From Armatimonadota bacterium (GTDB lineage Bacteria > Sysuimicrobiota > Sysuimicrobiia > Sysuimicrobiales > Kaftiobacteriaceae), in assembly GCA_031459765.1 (NCBI GenBank), contig JAVKHY010000002.1:62001-126000 (forward strand): a DNA stretch of 64,000 nt, given 5' to 3'. Below the pieces are notes generated by a model, which saw nothing but the letters and a program-made list of their open reading frames with translations, was not told the origin of the DNA and did not search any database. Numbering within the stretch: the stretch's first letter is position 1; each line of letters starts with the position of its first letter. Below, in pieces: positions 1 through 11,173 of the stretch. The position numbers and the translations under genes are program-made.

Positions 1-1339
1 GCGGGGCGGTCCCCTCCTGCGCCACCTCGAGCACCGTCGCTTCCAGGATGCCCAGCGCCTCCTCCAGCTGCGCATCGCTGATGACCAGCGGCGCAAGGAG
101 GCGCACGACGTTGTTGAAGAGGCCGGCCCGCAGCAGCAGCACCCCCCGGTGCATGGCGCGCCGGATCACCTCCAGCGTTTCGCGCGGGGCGGGTTCCTTG
201 GTCGCCCGGTCCCGGACGAGCTCCAGGGCCACCATCGCCCCCAGTCCGCGCACGTCCCCGACCAGTGCCGCCTTTTCCTGCAGCCGCCGGAACCGCTCCA
301 CCATCCGCGCCCCGAGCGCCGCGGTGCGCTCGACCAGACGCTCCTCGGCCATGACCTGGAAGACCGCCAGGGCCGCCGCGCAGGCCACCGGGTTGCCGAC
401 GTAGGTCCCGCCCAGCGCTCCCTCCGGCAGCGCATCCAGGTAGTCCCGGACTCCGACGACGGCGGAGACGGGCAGCCCCACGGCGATGGATTTGGCCACG
501 GTCATCAGGTCGGGCTCGACGCCGTAGTGCTCCACGGCGAACATCCTGCCGGTGCGACCGAAACCGGTCTGGATCTCGTCCACGACCAGCAGGATGCCGT
601 ACCGGTCCGCGAGCTGGCGCAGCTGGGGGAGGAACTCCGCCGGCGGGATGATGAACCCGCCCTCGCCCAGGACCGGCTCGACGACGATGGCCGCCACCCG
701 GTCGGGCTGCACGTGCGCGACGAACAGATGCTCAAGGCGGCGGAGGGCCCAGGCCGCCGGGTCGGCAGCCTCCGACCGGTACGGGTCGGGGAAGGGGGCG
801 CGGTAGACTTCGGGCATGAAGGGCCCGAAGTTGCGCTTGTACGGGTCGATCTTGCTGGTCAGGGAGAGACTCATGTAGGTCCGACCGTGGAACGCGCCCT
901 CGAAGGCGATGACCGCCGGGCGGCCGGTCACGGCACGGGCAATCTTCACCGCGTTCTCCACCGCTTCGGCGCCGGAGTTGAAGAGGACTGCCTTCTTGGG
1001 CCGGGGACCCGGCGCCGCCCGGCACAGCGTCTCGCAGAGGCGGACGTAGGGCTCATAGGGCATGACGCTGAAGTCGGTGTGGGTGAAGCGGGCGGCCTGC
1101 TCCGTGATGGCCCGGACGACCCGGGGATGGGAATGGCCGACGTTCAGGCAGCCCACACCCCCGGAGAGATCGATGAAGGTGTTGCCGTCGACGTCGTGGA
1201 GCAGCGCGCCCTCCGCGCGCTCGACCACGGCCGGAAGGTGGATCCCGATGGCGGTGGAGACGTAGCGCTCCTTTTCCGCCAGGATGGCCTTCGATTTCGG
1301 GCCGGGGAGCGTGCGGGTCACCACGTTGGCGTACGGCAT
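1..1339 (-). CDS. gabT: GabT-type class III aminotransferase, 3' end cut by window
   Basis: PLP-dependent class III aminotransferase, most like 4-aminobutyrate/2-oxoglutarate transaminase. About 446 codons are visible and the frame is still open at base 1, so only a few C-terminal residues are missing. Family motifs are present: LNVGHSHPRVV, LFNSGAEAVENAVK (cofactor phosphate region), VVDEIQTGFGRTG with the PLP-contacting Asp, and VAKSIAVGLP with the Schiff-base Lys. The ATG at 1339 follows GGGAGG at a normal distance. It lies 41 nt after the RlmD-like gene, so it may be the last gene of the gat transcript. Related ornithine or acetylornithine transaminases are alternatives, but the FTHTDFSVMPYEPYV segment favours GabT. 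Confidence 0.85.
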   Translation of the reverse strand, partial: MPYANVVTRTLPGPKSKAILAEKERYVSTAIGIHLPAVVERAEGALLHDVDGNTFIDLSGGVGCLNVGHSHPRVVRAITEQAARFTHTDFSVMPYEPYVRLCETLCRAAPGPRPKKAVLFNSGAEAVENAVKIARAVTGRPAVIAFEGAFHGRTYMSLSLTSKIDPYKRNFGPFMPEVYRAPFPDPYRSEAADPAAWALRRLEHLFVAHVQPDRVAAIVVEPVLGEGGFIIPPAEFLPQLRQLADRYGILLVVDEIQTGFGRTGRMFAVEHYGVEPDLMTVAKSIAVGLPVSAVVGVRDYLDALPEGALGGTYVGNPVACAAALAVFQVMAEERLVERTAALGARMVERFRRLQEKAALVGDVRGLGAMVALELVRDRATKEPAPRETLEVIRRAMHRGVLLLRAGLFNNVVRLLAPLVISDAQLEEALGILEATVLEVAQEGTAP

Positions 1340-1380
1340 CGGACCTTTCCCTCCCGTTGTTGACTCGCTCCAGTCGTCTC

Positions 1381-2799
1381 CTACCCGGCGCGCCGCAGGG
1401 CCACGACGCAGTGCACCCGGCTGGTCTGGGGCAGCAGATCCACCGGCTGGATCCCGGTGACCGCGAATCCCGCGGCTCGGGCGGTCCACAGGTCCCGTTC
1501 CAGCAGGCGCAGGGAGGTCCCGGCCACGGCCAGCCGTCGGACGCCCGTTCCGCCCAGGGCGGCAAACACCTCGGGGCTGGTGGGCCGGCGCCGCGAGGTC
1601 ACGACGGCGGCATCGAACCGCTCCCCGCGGGCGCGGAGCTTCTCCGTCACCCGCTCCGGCGCGCGGGTGTAGAAGACACAGTTGTGGACCCCGTTGATCT
1701 GCGCGTGTTCCCAGGCGCGGTGCATCGCCTCCCGGGTCGGAGCAATGCCCACCACCCGGGCGGCGCGCGAGGCCAGCCAGAGGGGGACGAGGCCGTCTTC
1801 GCAGGCCACGTCCAGCACGGTGTCGCCGCTCCGGACGGCCAGCGCCGCGGCGATCGCCTCCAGCCACACCGGTATCGCCCCGGGGTTGGGCGGCAGGGAG
1901 GGTTCCGGGTACAGCCGCAGGCGCAGCCCGGCGATTTCGTCCTCGATGTAGGGCCGACCCCACAGCAGCGTGACCCGGCCCAGCGGCTCCGCGCTGTGCC
2001 GGGGTTGCACCGAGAGATACAGGCTGGTCACACCGGGCACGGCCTCGCGGATGGCGCGGACCACCTCCATCCGGTCGGGCAGGTCGTCGGTCGCGGACAG
2101 CACGATCATCGTCTCTCCCGTGGCCAGGGCGCCCTGGACGATGACTCCGCGCATCAGGCCCCCTCCCGCCACGTGGTCGTAGATCGGCAGCCGGAGCCGG
2201 CTGACCACCTCGCGCACGGCCTCGAGCGCGGCGACGTTGCCGGCCTGCTGGATCGGGCACTCGCGGATGTTGATCACCCGCCGGTCTTCGCCGCCCCCGT
2301 GATAGCCGGCGACCACCCGATCCCGGCGCACGGCGAAGACCGCCTGCAGCCTGTTCCGGTATCTCCACACGCCGCCGCCCACGGCGGGGAGGACCTCCGC
2401 CGCCGTCCCCTCCAGCAGCCGGGCCAGGACATCTCGCACGAGCTGGACCTTGTAGTGCCGCTGGGCGTCGTCCGACAGGTGCTGCCACTGGCATCCCCCG
2501 CAGAGGCCGAAGTGACGGCAGCGGGGCGTGGCGGCCTGCGGCGACTTGCGGAGCAACGCCGCAATCCGCCCCCGGGCGGGATCCCCCCCGCGCACGATGC
2601 GCACCACCGCCTCTTCACCGGGGATGGCAAAGGGCACCGCCACGAGGTGGTTCCCGACGGGGGCCGTCGCCGGTCCCTCCGGATCCATGGCGCGGAAGGT
2701 CACCGTCAGCTGCTGGCCCGCCCGGGGCCTGCGGCTCTCCTCGGCTCTCCGGCGGGCCGGAGCGTCCCGGCGCCGGACGGCGCCGCGGGGTCCCCTCAT
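1381..2799 (-). CDS. TrmA/RlmD-family RNA methyltransferase-like protein with degenerate catalytic motifs
   Basis: 472 codons with the architecture of bacterial uridine-C5 RNA methyltransferases: a TRAM-like beta domain (about residues 28-85), four cysteines placed as for a 4Fe-4S cluster (C94, C100, C103, C181), a central domain, and a C-terminal Rossmann-like domain (about 320-470). The active-site motifs are not conserved. The SAM loop, usually DxYCGxG, reads DVACEDG. The DPPR motif position reads TSRRR. The nucleophile motif SCNP is replaced by AGTS, and the HVE base motif reads RVH. The family fold is clear but ordinary m5U chemistry looks unlikely. The ATG overlaps the gatB stop (ATGA), indicating translational coupling. 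It may act as an RNA-binding pseudo-enzyme. Confidence 0.8.
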   Translation of the reverse strand: MRGPRGAVRRRDAPARRRAEESRRPRAGQQLTVTFRAMDPEGPATAPVGNHLVAVPFAIPGEEAVVRIVRGGDPARGRIAALLRKSPQAATPRCRHFGLCGGCQWQHLSDDAQRHYKVQLVRDVLARLLEGTAAEVLPAVGGGVWRYRNRLQAVFAVRRDRVVAGYHGGGEDRRVINIRECPIQQAGNVAALEAVREVVSRLRLPIYDHVAGGGLMRGVIVQGALATGETMIVLSATDDLPDRMEVVRAIREAVPGVTSLYLSVQPRHSAEPLGRVTLLWGRPYIEDEIAGLRLRLYPEPSLPPNPGAIPVWLEAIAAALAVRSGDTVLDVACEDGLVPLWLASRAARVVGIAPTREAMHRAWEHAQINGVHNCVFYTRAPERVTEKLRARGERFDAAVVTSRRRPTSPEVFAALGGTGVRRLAVAGTSLRLLERDLWTARAAGFAVTGIQPVDLLPQTSRVHCVVALRRAG

Positions 2800-4291
2800 T
2801 GCTGTTCCAGGTGTTCCCGCAGGAGCGCCGTGACCATCTCGGGGTTGGCGCGTCCCCGGGTCTTCTTCATCACCTGGCCGACGAGGAAGGCCATCGCCCG
2901 GGCCTTGCCCGCCCGCACGTCGGCGACCGGGGCGGGGTGTTCGCGCAGGACCTCCTCCACCACGGCCCGGAGCGCCTCCCGATCGCTGATCTGCCCCAAC
3001 CCGCGGGATCGCACCAACTCCCCCGGCCGCGAGCCGGTGGTCAGCATGTCGGGCAGCAGTTCCTTCGCCGTCCGACCGCTGATCGTCCCCGTCTCGATGA
3101 GGTCCAGCAGCTCGGCCAGGTGATCGGGGCCGATGGGGAGATCCTCGAGCTCCTTCCCCTGCGCGTTGAGATAGGCTGTGATCTCCCCCACGAGCCAGTG
3201 GCTCACGGTCCTGGGCTGGGGAAATCGCCGCACCACTTCCTCGAAGAAGGCGGCCATGCCCGCGCTGGAGACGATCAGGTCGGCGTCCTGCGCGGACAGC
3301 CCGTAGTCGCGGAGATACCGTCCCCGGCGCTGCTCAGGAAGCTCGGGGAGGCTGCGCCGGACCTCCTCGACGGGCGTGATCCCCGTCACCCCCAGCGCCA
3401 CGGCCTCAGCGGCGGTCCGCGGCACGACCACGGGGACGAGGTCGGGCTCGGGGAAGTAGCGGTAGTCCTGGGCTTCCTCCTTCGTCCGGGAGGCGAAGGT
3501 CACCCCGCGGTCCTCATCCCAGTGGCGGGTCTCCTGCTCCACGATCCTCCCGGCGGCCAGCAGCTCGCGCTGGCGGGCGACCTCGTAGAGCAACGCCCGC
3601 TCCACCGAGCGCAGGGAGTTCATGTTCTTCACTTCGGTGCGCGTCCCCAGCGCCTCGCCGGGCCGCCGCAGAGAGATGTTGGCGTCCACGCGCAGACTGC
3701 CCTCTTCCATCCGTCCCGAGCTGACCCCGATGGCCTGCAGCAGGGCCCGGAGGGCGGCGAGAAAGCGGCGGGCCTCTGTGGGCGTGTGCAGGTCCGGGTC
3801 CGTGACGATCTCCATGAGCGGGACGCCGGAGCGGTTGTAGTCCACGAGCGAGTACCGACCGTGCGCGGGATGGACGAGCCGGCCGGTGTCTTCTTCGAGG
3901 TGGACACGGCGGATCCCGACGCGGCGGCGCCCTCCTTCTGCGGCGATCTCCATCCAGCCCCCGGAGGCCAGGGGCGGGTGGACCAGGTACTGGTACTGCG
4001 TGATCTGGTAGTTCTTCGGGAGGTCGGGGTAGTAGTAGTTCTTCCGATGGAACCGGCTTTCGGGGTGCACCGTGCAGTTCAGGGCCACGGCGGTGCGGAC
4101 GCCCAGCTCCACCGCCCGGCCGTTGAGCACGGGCAGCGCGCCCGGCAGTCCCAGGCAGACCGGGCAGACCTGGGTGTTGGGTGGGGCGCCGAAGGTCGTC
4201 GGGCAGGCACAAAACATCTTGGACTGCGTCAGCAACTGCACGTGGATCTCCAGGCCGATCACCGTTTCCAGCTCCACGGCAGGCCGCGCGC

Positions 4292-4295
<4 letters not shown>
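2796..4295 (-). CDS. gatB: Asp-tRNA(Asn)/Glu-tRNA(Gln) amidotransferase subunit B
   Basis: GatB subunit of the tRNA-dependent amidotransferase GatCAB. It binds and activates mischarged Glu-tRNA(Gln) or Asp-tRNA(Asn) in the cytosol. 499 residues is normal. Near the N-terminus are [12 protein letters not shown] and the zinc-type cysteine pairs CAC and [21 protein letters not shown] and the C-terminal YqeY-like helical region (ending near the [12 protein letters not shown] segment) follow. GTG at 4295 is chosen because GTGA overlaps the gatA stop and AGGAGGG lies about 8 nt upstream; an in-frame start 63 nt further up would run into gatA and adds unconserved residues. Co-transcribed with gatC and gatA. 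Confidence 0.97.
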
Positions 4296-5775
<1,480 letters not shown>

Positions 5776-5779
<4 letters not shown>

Positions 5780-6075
5780 GGCGGCGTCTCCGACTCGATC
5801 ACGGGCGGCACCTTGAAGAACCCGTCCTCCTGCTCGGGGGCGCCCCCCAGCACGGCGTCCCGGGGCAGGCCTGGCCGCGGCGTGTCGTCCCGGAGCACAT
5901 TCGTCATCGCCACGATGTGCGCTGTGGGCGCCACCCCCTCGGTGTCCAGCCGCTGCAGCACGGCGAAGTACTCCAGCAGCGCCCCCAGCTGTCGGGTGAA
6001 GCGCTCGCGTTCCTCCGGCGTCAGCTCCAGGCGGGCCAGACGGGCAACGTGGTCGACGACGCGGCGATCAATCAC
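5776..6075 (-). CDS. gatC: Asp-tRNA(Asn)/Glu-tRNA(Gln) amidotransferase subunit C
   Basis: Small GatC subunit that wraps around GatA and stabilises the GatCAB complex. 99 residues. The N-terminal helix [18 protein letters not shown] and the C-terminal [10 protein letters not shown] segment are family hallmarks. It starts at GTG 6075, a few bases after the stop of the preceding dppC gene, with no strong Shine-Dalgarno sequence. It may therefore be read from the upstream peptide-transport transcript or from a promoter inside that gene. The stop overlaps the presumed CTG start of gatA. Confidence 0.95.
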
Positions 6076-6081
6076 AGCCCA

Positions 6082-7158
6082 CTAACTCGCCCCCCGCAGG
6101 CGCGGGTCCAGGATGTCGCGGAAGGCGTCGCCGAGCAGGTTCCAGCCCAGCACGAAGAGGAAGATGGCCGCGCCCGGGAAGACCACCACATACCAGTAGG
6201 CCAAGGGATTGCCCGGCGCGCCCAGGATCCAGTTGCGGGAGAGGTTGATCAGCATCCCCCAGTCGGCGTAGCCGACCTCCGCGCCCAGCCCCAAAAAGCT
6301 CAGCGCCGCCGCGGTGAGCACGATGAGCCCGACGTCCAGCGAGCCGAAGACCAGGAAGGGGTAGATGGCGTTGGGAATGATGTGCCGGAAGATGATGCGC
6401 ACGTCGCTGGCGCCCATGGCCCGGGCCGCCTCGACAAAGTCGCGGCTGCGGACCCCCAGGATGTCTCCCCGGAGCAGGCGCGCATAGGTCGGCCAGTTCA
6501 CCATGGCGATGGCGATCATGACATTGTCCAGGCTGCGTCCCAGGACCGCGACCACGACCACGGCCAGGACCAGCCCGGGGAAGGCCAGGAAGACGTCCGT
6601 GATGCGCATGATGACCTCGTCCAGGCGCCCGCCGTAGTAGCCGGAGATCCCGCCCAGGACCAGCCCCACCGCCACCGAGATGGCGATCACGGTGACGGAG
6701 ACGCGGAAGGCGGTACGCGTCCCCCAGACGATCCCGTAGTACAGGTCGTACTGCCCTTCCGTGGTGCCGAAGGGACGCCCCGGCGCCGGCGGCCTCGGGT
6801 CGCTGGCAAACCCCTCCTGCGGGATGAGGTAGGCGTTCCGGGAGGTCGCCGGCGGCGGGGCGAGGATCGGCGCCAGGATGGCCACGGCCACGAAGAAGAC
6901 GATGAGGGAGAACCCGGCCACCGACAGCGGGTTCTTGCGCATGCGCCGCGTGAAATCGGACGGGACCATCCAGAAGGCGAGGACGAACAGCGCCAGCAGG
7001 ACGAACTCCGCCGTAGCCAGGGGCTCCCGCAGCAGGCGATCGCGGGAGGACGGCAGCAATAGGGCGACCAGCAACGCCAGCGCCATCAGCCCGACCAGCG
7101 GCGCCAGCCGCGCGCGGTTGGTGGAGACGCCCCGGGCCGCGGCGCTGAGGAGACCCAT
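6082..7158 (-). CDS. dppC: Peptide-type ABC transporter permease, DppC family, with extra N-terminal membrane spans
   Basis: Inner-membrane permease of a dipeptide/oligopeptide/nickel-type ABC importer. The core is typical: RRMRKNPLSVAGFSLIVFF first span, FGTTEGQYDLYYG, GGISGYYGGRLDE, and the ATPase-contacting EAARAMGASDVRIIFRHIIPN coupling helix, ending FRDILDPRLRG. At 358 residues it is about 55 longer than usual. Two hydrophobic segments (about residues 18-35 and 45-62) precede the normal first span. ATG 7158 lies 2 nt after the dppB stop. GTG starts a few codons downstream would not remove the extra spans. Partner of the dppB gene at 7161-8186 and the binding protein at 8241-10010. Confidence 0.9.
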   Translation of the reverse strand: MGLLSAAARGVSTNRARLAPLVGLMALALLVALLLPSSRDRLLREPLATAEFVLLALFVLAFWMVPSDFTRRMRKNPLSVAGFSLIVFFVAVAILAPILAPPPATSRNAYLIPQEGFASDPRPPAPGRPFGTTEGQYDLYYGIVWGTRTAFRVSVTVIAISVAVGLVLGGISGYYGGRLDEVIMRITDVFLAFPGLVLAVVVVAVLGRSLDNVMIAIAMVNWPTYARLLRGDILGVRSRDFVEAARAMGASDVRIIFRHIIPNAIYPFLVFGSLDVGLIVLTAAALSFLGLGAEVGYADWGMLINLSRNWILGAPGNPLAYWYVVVFPGAAIFLFVLGWNLLGDAFRDILDPRLRGAS

Positions 7159-7160
7159 CC

Positions 7161-8186
7161 CTACTGCAGCCTCACCCGCGGGTCGAAGTAGGCGTACAGG
7201 ATGTCTGCGGCCAGGTTGCCCAGCACGGTCAGCGCGGCGACGAACATGGCGAAGCCGGTCACCCCGGGGATGTCCAGCTGCTGGGCGGCGAAGGCGCCCC
7301 AGCGGCCGATGCCCGGAAAGTTGAAGATGGTCTCGGTGATCACCACGCCGCCCAGCAGCCCCACGAAGGTCAGGCTGCTGAGGGTGATGACGGGGATGAG
7401 GGCGTTCTTGCGGGCGTGCACGTTGATCACCACGGACTCGGCCAGTCCCTTGGCCCGGGCCGTGCGGACGTAGTCCTGGCGCAGCACCTCCAGCATCGAG
7501 GACCGCGTGATCCGCACCAGCAGCGCAATGGAGATCATGGTCAGGGTCAGCACCGGCCCCATCAGGTGGCGCAGGGCGTCCCAGAAGATCCAGACCTGGC
7601 CGTTGAGCAGGGCGTCCACCGTCATCAGGTGGGTGTAGGGCCGGAACTGGCCGGAGCGGACGAAGAGGTCGGCCTCCAGCGACAGCCGTCCCGGCGGGAA
7701 CCAGTTCAGCCGTCCGTAGAGGAACATCAGGATCAGCAGCCCCCAGACGAAACTGGGCAGGGAGCGGAAGGAGATGGAGAAGACGCGAGAGACGTGGTCG
7801 ATCATCCTGTCCCGGTGGACGGCGGCGGCCGTGCCCAGCCACACGCCGATGAGCATGATGGGCACGAAGGAGTACAGGGTCAGCTCCAGGGTGGCCGGGA
7901 AGAAGGAGCCGATGGCCTGGGCCACCGGCTGGCGGGCCGTCTGGGACCAGCCCATGTTCCCGTGGAAGACCTCCCGCAGCCAGGTGTAGTACTGGATGTG
8001 CACGGGCTTGTTCAGCCCGTACTTCTCGATGATGGCGGGCAGGGCGTTGAGCTGGTTGGGGTTGGTGATGAAGGCGGCGGCCCGCATCTCCGGAGCCAGG
8101 AACTGGAGCAGGGCGAAGATGAGCAGGGTCACCCCGAAGGCCACCACCGGCAGGAGGAGGAGACGCCGCCCGATGTAGGTTGCCAT
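7161..8186 (-). CDS. dppB: Peptide-type ABC transporter permease, DppB family
   Basis: 341-residue inner-membrane permease. It has the DppB signature N-terminus (YIGRRLLLLPVVAFGVTLLIF), a large external loop with YGLNKPVHIQYYTWL, and the EAA-type coupling loop RQDYVRTARAKGLAE with HARKNALIPVI. The end is NLAADILYAYFDPRVR. About six spans are predicted by eye. It forms the heterodimeric channel with the DppC that starts 2 nt downstream. It begins at ATG 8186, just after a perfect 32-bp palindrome that separates it from its binding-protein gene. The substrate cannot be deduced. Confidence 0.93.
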   Translation of the reverse strand: MATYIGRRLLLLPVVAFGVTLLIFALLQFLAPEMRAAAFITNPNQLNALPAIIEKYGLNKPVHIQYYTWLREVFHGNMGWSQTARQPVAQAIGSFFPATLELTLYSFVPIMLIGVWLGTAAAVHRDRMIDHVSRVFSISFRSLPSFVWGLLILMFLYGRLNWFPPGRLSLEADLFVRSGQFRPYTHLMTVDALLNGQVWIFWDALRHLMGPVLTLTMISIALLVRITRSSMLEVLRQDYVRTARAKGLAESVVINVHARKNALIPVITLSSLTFVGLLGGVVITETIFNFPGIGRWGAFAAQQLDIPGVTGFAMFVAALTVLGNLAADILYAYFDPRVRLQ

Positions 8187-8195
8187 GCCAGGTCG

Positions 8196-8227
8196 GGGGC
8201 GGCCCGCCCCCGGGGGCGGGCCGCCCC
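8196..8227 (-). promoter_or_regulatory. Perfect 32-bp palindromic hairpin between binding-protein and permease genes
   Basis: Two 16-nt arms (8196-8211 and 8212-8227, GGGGCGGCCCGCCCCC and its complement) are perfectly self-complementary. The element lies after the stop of the binding-protein gene and 10 nt before the dppB start. There is no T-run, so it is unlikely to be an efficient intrinsic terminator. A role in protecting the upstream mRNA or lowering permease expression is inferred from analogous positions in other ABC importer operons. Confidence 0.8.
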
Positions 8228-8240
8228 ACCCCTCGCCTCC

Positions 8241-10010
8241 CTACTCCTTGGCCATCGGATACACGTAGGGGCCGAAGAACGCGGGGTTGTTGTACCAGCC
8301 GCGCACCCAGCTCCGCATGACGATGAACCCGGTCGGCTGCAGGTACAGCGTCGTGATGTCGTCGTAGGCGATCTTCATCAACTGGAAGTAGATCGCCCGC
8401 CGCTTGGCCGGGTCGGTCTCATTCCGGGCGTCCACGATCAGCTTGTCCACCTGGGGGTTGTTGTACCCCTGGGCGCTGCCGTAGGTGCCCTTGCTGTGCT
8501 GGAACGGCGTGACGAAGTTGTCCGGGTCCGGATAGTCCGCGGCCCAGCCGATGATCCACATCGGGAGCTTGGACTGCCGGTACAGGGACAGGTACTGGGC
8601 CCAGGTCACGCCGCGCACATCCACCTTGAACTTCGGGTTCAGCGCCTCGACGTTGCTCTTCAGGACCTGGGCCATGCACTGGCGGGTGGTGTTGCCGCTG
8701 TTGAAGGCGATGGTGAACTTGAACCCGTTGGCCCAGACCTGGCCGCCGCGGGCCTCGCGGAAGGCCGCCTCCGCCCGGGTCCGGTCCGTGGTGTACCACG
8801 GCTGGTTGGGGTTGTACCCGAACATGCCCTTGGGGATCGGCCCCCGGTTCACCGCTGCCTTGTTGCGGTTGCAGTCTCGGATCGCCGTGGCGTAGTCGAA
8901 GGCGTAGGCGATGCCGCGGCGCACGTTGACGTCGGCGAAGAAGTCTGGCGGCACACCGTTGCCGTCCAGCCGTCCGCTGCCCACGTCGGGGTTGCCGCCC
9001 GAGACGTCGATCTTCAGGTTCATGAAGATGCCCGTCACCACCAGCTGGGGCAGGTCATCGACGATGCGCACGCCGGGGAGCCCCTCCACCTGAGTCTGCT
9101 CCACGCGGTTGACGCTGACGATGTCGGCGTCGCCCTGCTGCAGCATCAGGCGGCGCGGACCGAAGTCCTCCACCACGCGGTAGATCACCCGGCGAAGTTT
9201 GGCCGGCTGGCGCCAGTAGGTGTCGTTGCGCTCCAGGATGGCCTGGCGGTTCTGCCGGTCCCACTGCACCAGCTTGAAGGGCCCGGTGCCGTTGGCCTGG
9301 CTGAAGAGCTTGGTGTCCTCGGGCTTGGCCGGGTTGTTCAGGGTGCGCAGGCCGGCCGCCGTGCCGTTCCAGTCGCCCTGGGCGATAGCCCAGCGGCGGT
9401 TCACCACCATGGACCACTGCGCCATGATCGAGAGAAACGCCGCATAGGGCTCACGGAGCGTGATGGTCAGGGTGTTGCCGCTGGCCGTGATCGCCTGGTT
9501 CGCCTTGTTGAAGAGGCTGACGTCCAGGTTCCCCTTGTCGTCTCGCGTGCTTTCCACGCCGAGGATGGGGGAGAGCAGAATCCAGGACGGTCCGCCGTCG
9601 CGGTCCATGAACATGAACCGCAGCAGGGAGTACTTCACGTCCTCCGCCGTCATCGTCGTCCCATCGTGGAACTTCACGTTGGGACGGATCTTGAAGGTGT
9701 AGGTCTTTCCGTCCCGGGAAATACCGCCGTTGGCCACGGAGGGCACCTCGGTGGCCAGCATGGGGACGAACGACCCCGTGGAGCCGCCGTTGAAGAAGAT
9801 CAGCGTCTCGTAGACGTGCCAGAGGAAGATCTCGGAGCTGGCCGTGTCGTAGGCGTAGGCCGGGTCCAGCGACTCCGGGTCGCCGAAGCGCACCAGGATC
9901 AGGGTGTCCGGGTTCCGCACGGCCTGGCCTTGGGCGACGCCCGTGGAGCCCACCAGGGCGAAGACCAGGGTGGCCACGAGCAGCGCCGTCAACTGCCGAA
10001 TCCACGACAT
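8241..10010 (-). CDS. ABC transporter substrate-binding protein, family 5 (peptide/nickel type)
   Basis: 589-residue exported solute-binding protein. An N-terminal signal peptide (TALLVATLVFALVGSTGVAQ) has no lipobox cysteine, so it is probably a soluble periplasmic protein. Family-5 features are GDPESLDPAYAYDT near the N-terminus, YTFKIRPNVKFHDGTTMTAE, NGTGPFKLVQW, VNVRRGIAYAFDY and the C-terminal TLYLQPTGFIVMRSW. ATG 10010 follows GGGAGGGGG. It is followed by a palindrome and then dppB-dppC, and preceded by the shared ATPase genes. Family 5 covers di- and oligopeptides, nickel and some sugars; the ligand is unknown. Confidence 0.92.
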   Translation of the reverse strand: MSWIRQLTALLVATLVFALVGSTGVAQGQAVRNPDTLILVRFGDPESLDPAYAYDTASSEIFLWHVYETLIFFNGGSTGSFVPMLATEVPSVANGGISRDGKTYTFKIRPNVKFHDGTTMTAEDVKYSLLRFMFMDRDGGPSWILLSPILGVESTRDDKGNLDVSLFNKANQAITASGNTLTITLREPYAAFLSIMAQWSMVVNRRWAIAQGDWNGTAAGLRTLNNPAKPEDTKLFSQANGTGPFKLVQWDRQNRQAILERNDTYWRQPAKLRRVIYRVVEDFGPRRLMLQQGDADIVSVNRVEQTQVEGLPGVRIVDDLPQLVVTGIFMNLKIDVSGGNPDVGSGRLDGNGVPPDFFADVNVRRGIAYAFDYATAIRDCNRNKAAVNRGPIPKGMFGYNPNQPWYTTDRTRAEAAFREARGGQVWANGFKFTIAFNSGNTTRQCMAQVLKSNVEALNPKFKVDVRGVTWAQYLSLYRQSKLPMWIIGWAADYPDPDNFVTPFQHSKGTYGSAQGYNNPQVDKLIVDARNETDPAKRRAIYFQLMKIAYDDITTLYLQPTGFIVMRSWVRGWYNNPAFFGPYVYPMAKE

Positions 10011-10075
10011 GCTGAGCTATCCCCCTCCCATCGGACTGCAGAGTGAGACTGCCGACCTGCCGCTGTCACCTCCTT

Positions 10076-11140
10076 CTACCCCACGCCCTGCCCTTCACCG
10101 CCGCTCACCGTCGGCTGTCTGATCACCGCTGCCTTGCTGCGCTGGTGCTTGAAGGGCAGGACCGGGCAGGCCACAAAGTGTCCGGTGCCCCAGTAGTCCA
10201 CCAGCGCCGGGTCGTTCACCCGACAGCTCTCCTGCGCGTACAGGCACCGCGTGTGGAACCGGCACCCGGGGGGCGGGTTGACCGGGCTGGGCACGTCCCC
10301 CGGGAGGATGATCCGCTCCCGGCGCATCCCCGGGTCCGGAATCGGCACCGCGGAGAGCAGCGCCTCGGTGTAGGGGTGCTGCGGGTTCTCGAAGAGCTGG
10401 TCGGCGTCGGCGATCTCCACGATCCGTCCCAGGTACATCACGGCGATCCGGTCGCTGATGTGCTTGACCACCGACAGATCGTGGGCGATGAACAGATAGG
10501 TGAGGCCGAACTCCTTCTGCAGCTCCTCCAGCAGGTTCAACACCTGGGCCTGGATGGAGACGTCCAGGGCCGAGACCGGCTCGTCACAGATGATCAGCTT
10601 GGGATTGACGGCCAGCGCCCGGGCGATACCGATGCGCTGACGCTGTCCCCCGCTGAACTCGTGGGGGTAGCGGTTGGTGTGGTAGGGGGACAGGCCGACG
10701 ACCTCCAGGAGCTCCTGGACGCGGCGAATCTTCTCTTTGCCCCGGGCCAGGTTGTGAATCTCCAGCGGCTCGCCGATGATGTCTCCCACGGTCATGCGCG
10801 GGTTCAGCGAGGAGTAGGGGTCCTGGAAGATGATCTGCATGTCGCGCCGTAACCGCCGGAGCTCTTCCTTGGTGAGCTTGAAGATGTTGCGCCCCTCGAA
10901 GTAGGCCTCGCCGCTGGTGGGCTCCATCAGGCGCAGGATGACCCTCCCGGTGGTGGTCTTCCCGCAGCCCGACTCCCCCACCAGCCCCAGCGTCTCCCCC
11001 TTGCGGATGGTAAAGGAGACGTCGTCCACCGCCTTCACCGCCCCCACCTGGCGCTGGAGGATGAACCCCTTGGTGATGGGAAAGTGCTTGACCAGATTCT
11101 TCACTTCCAGGATCGTCTCGGTGCTCGACTGGGTGCTCAC
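10076..11140 (-). CDS. dppF: Peptide-type ABC transporter ATPase, DppF/OppF family
   Basis: Cytoplasmic ATPase that powers import together with DppD. 354 residues. Walker A is [11 protein letters not shown], the Q-loop is [13 protein letters not shown], the ABC signature is [16 protein letters not shown], Walker B is [12 protein letters not shown] and the switch His is in IAHDL. The C-terminal oligopeptide-transporter extension ([22 protein letters not shown]) contains cysteines (CRFHTRC, SCRVND) that may bind an Fe-S cluster in this family. Starts at GTG 11140, 33 nt after dppD. This and dppD are the only transport ATPases in the window for four permease pairs. Confidence 0.96.
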   Translation of the reverse strand: MSTQSSTETILEVKNLVKHFPITKGFILQRQVGAVKAVDDVSFTIRKGETLGLVGESGCGKTTTGRVILRLMEPTSGEAYFEGRNIFKLTKEELRRLRRDMQIIFQDPYSSLNPRMTVGDIIGEPLEIHNLARGKEKIRRVQELLEVVGLSPYHTNRYPHEFSGGQRQRIGIARALAVNPKLIICDEPVSALDVSIQAQVLNLLEELQKEFGLTYLFIAHDLSVVKHISDRIAVMYLGRIVEIADADQLFENPQHPYTEALLSAVPIPDPGMRRERIILPGDVPSPVNPPPGCRFHTRCLYAQESCRVNDPALVDYWGTGHFVACPVLPFKHQRSKAAVIRQPTVSGGEGQGVG

Positions 11141-11173
11141 GCCCGTCCTCCCCTGCGTCTTTCAGATCTGGGC

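Noticed and set aside
8196-8227. Palindrome as a rho-independent terminator
   Set aside because: There is no U-tract on either strand and dppB starts 10 nt later; the repeated layout at two other junctions suggests mRNA processing or stability.
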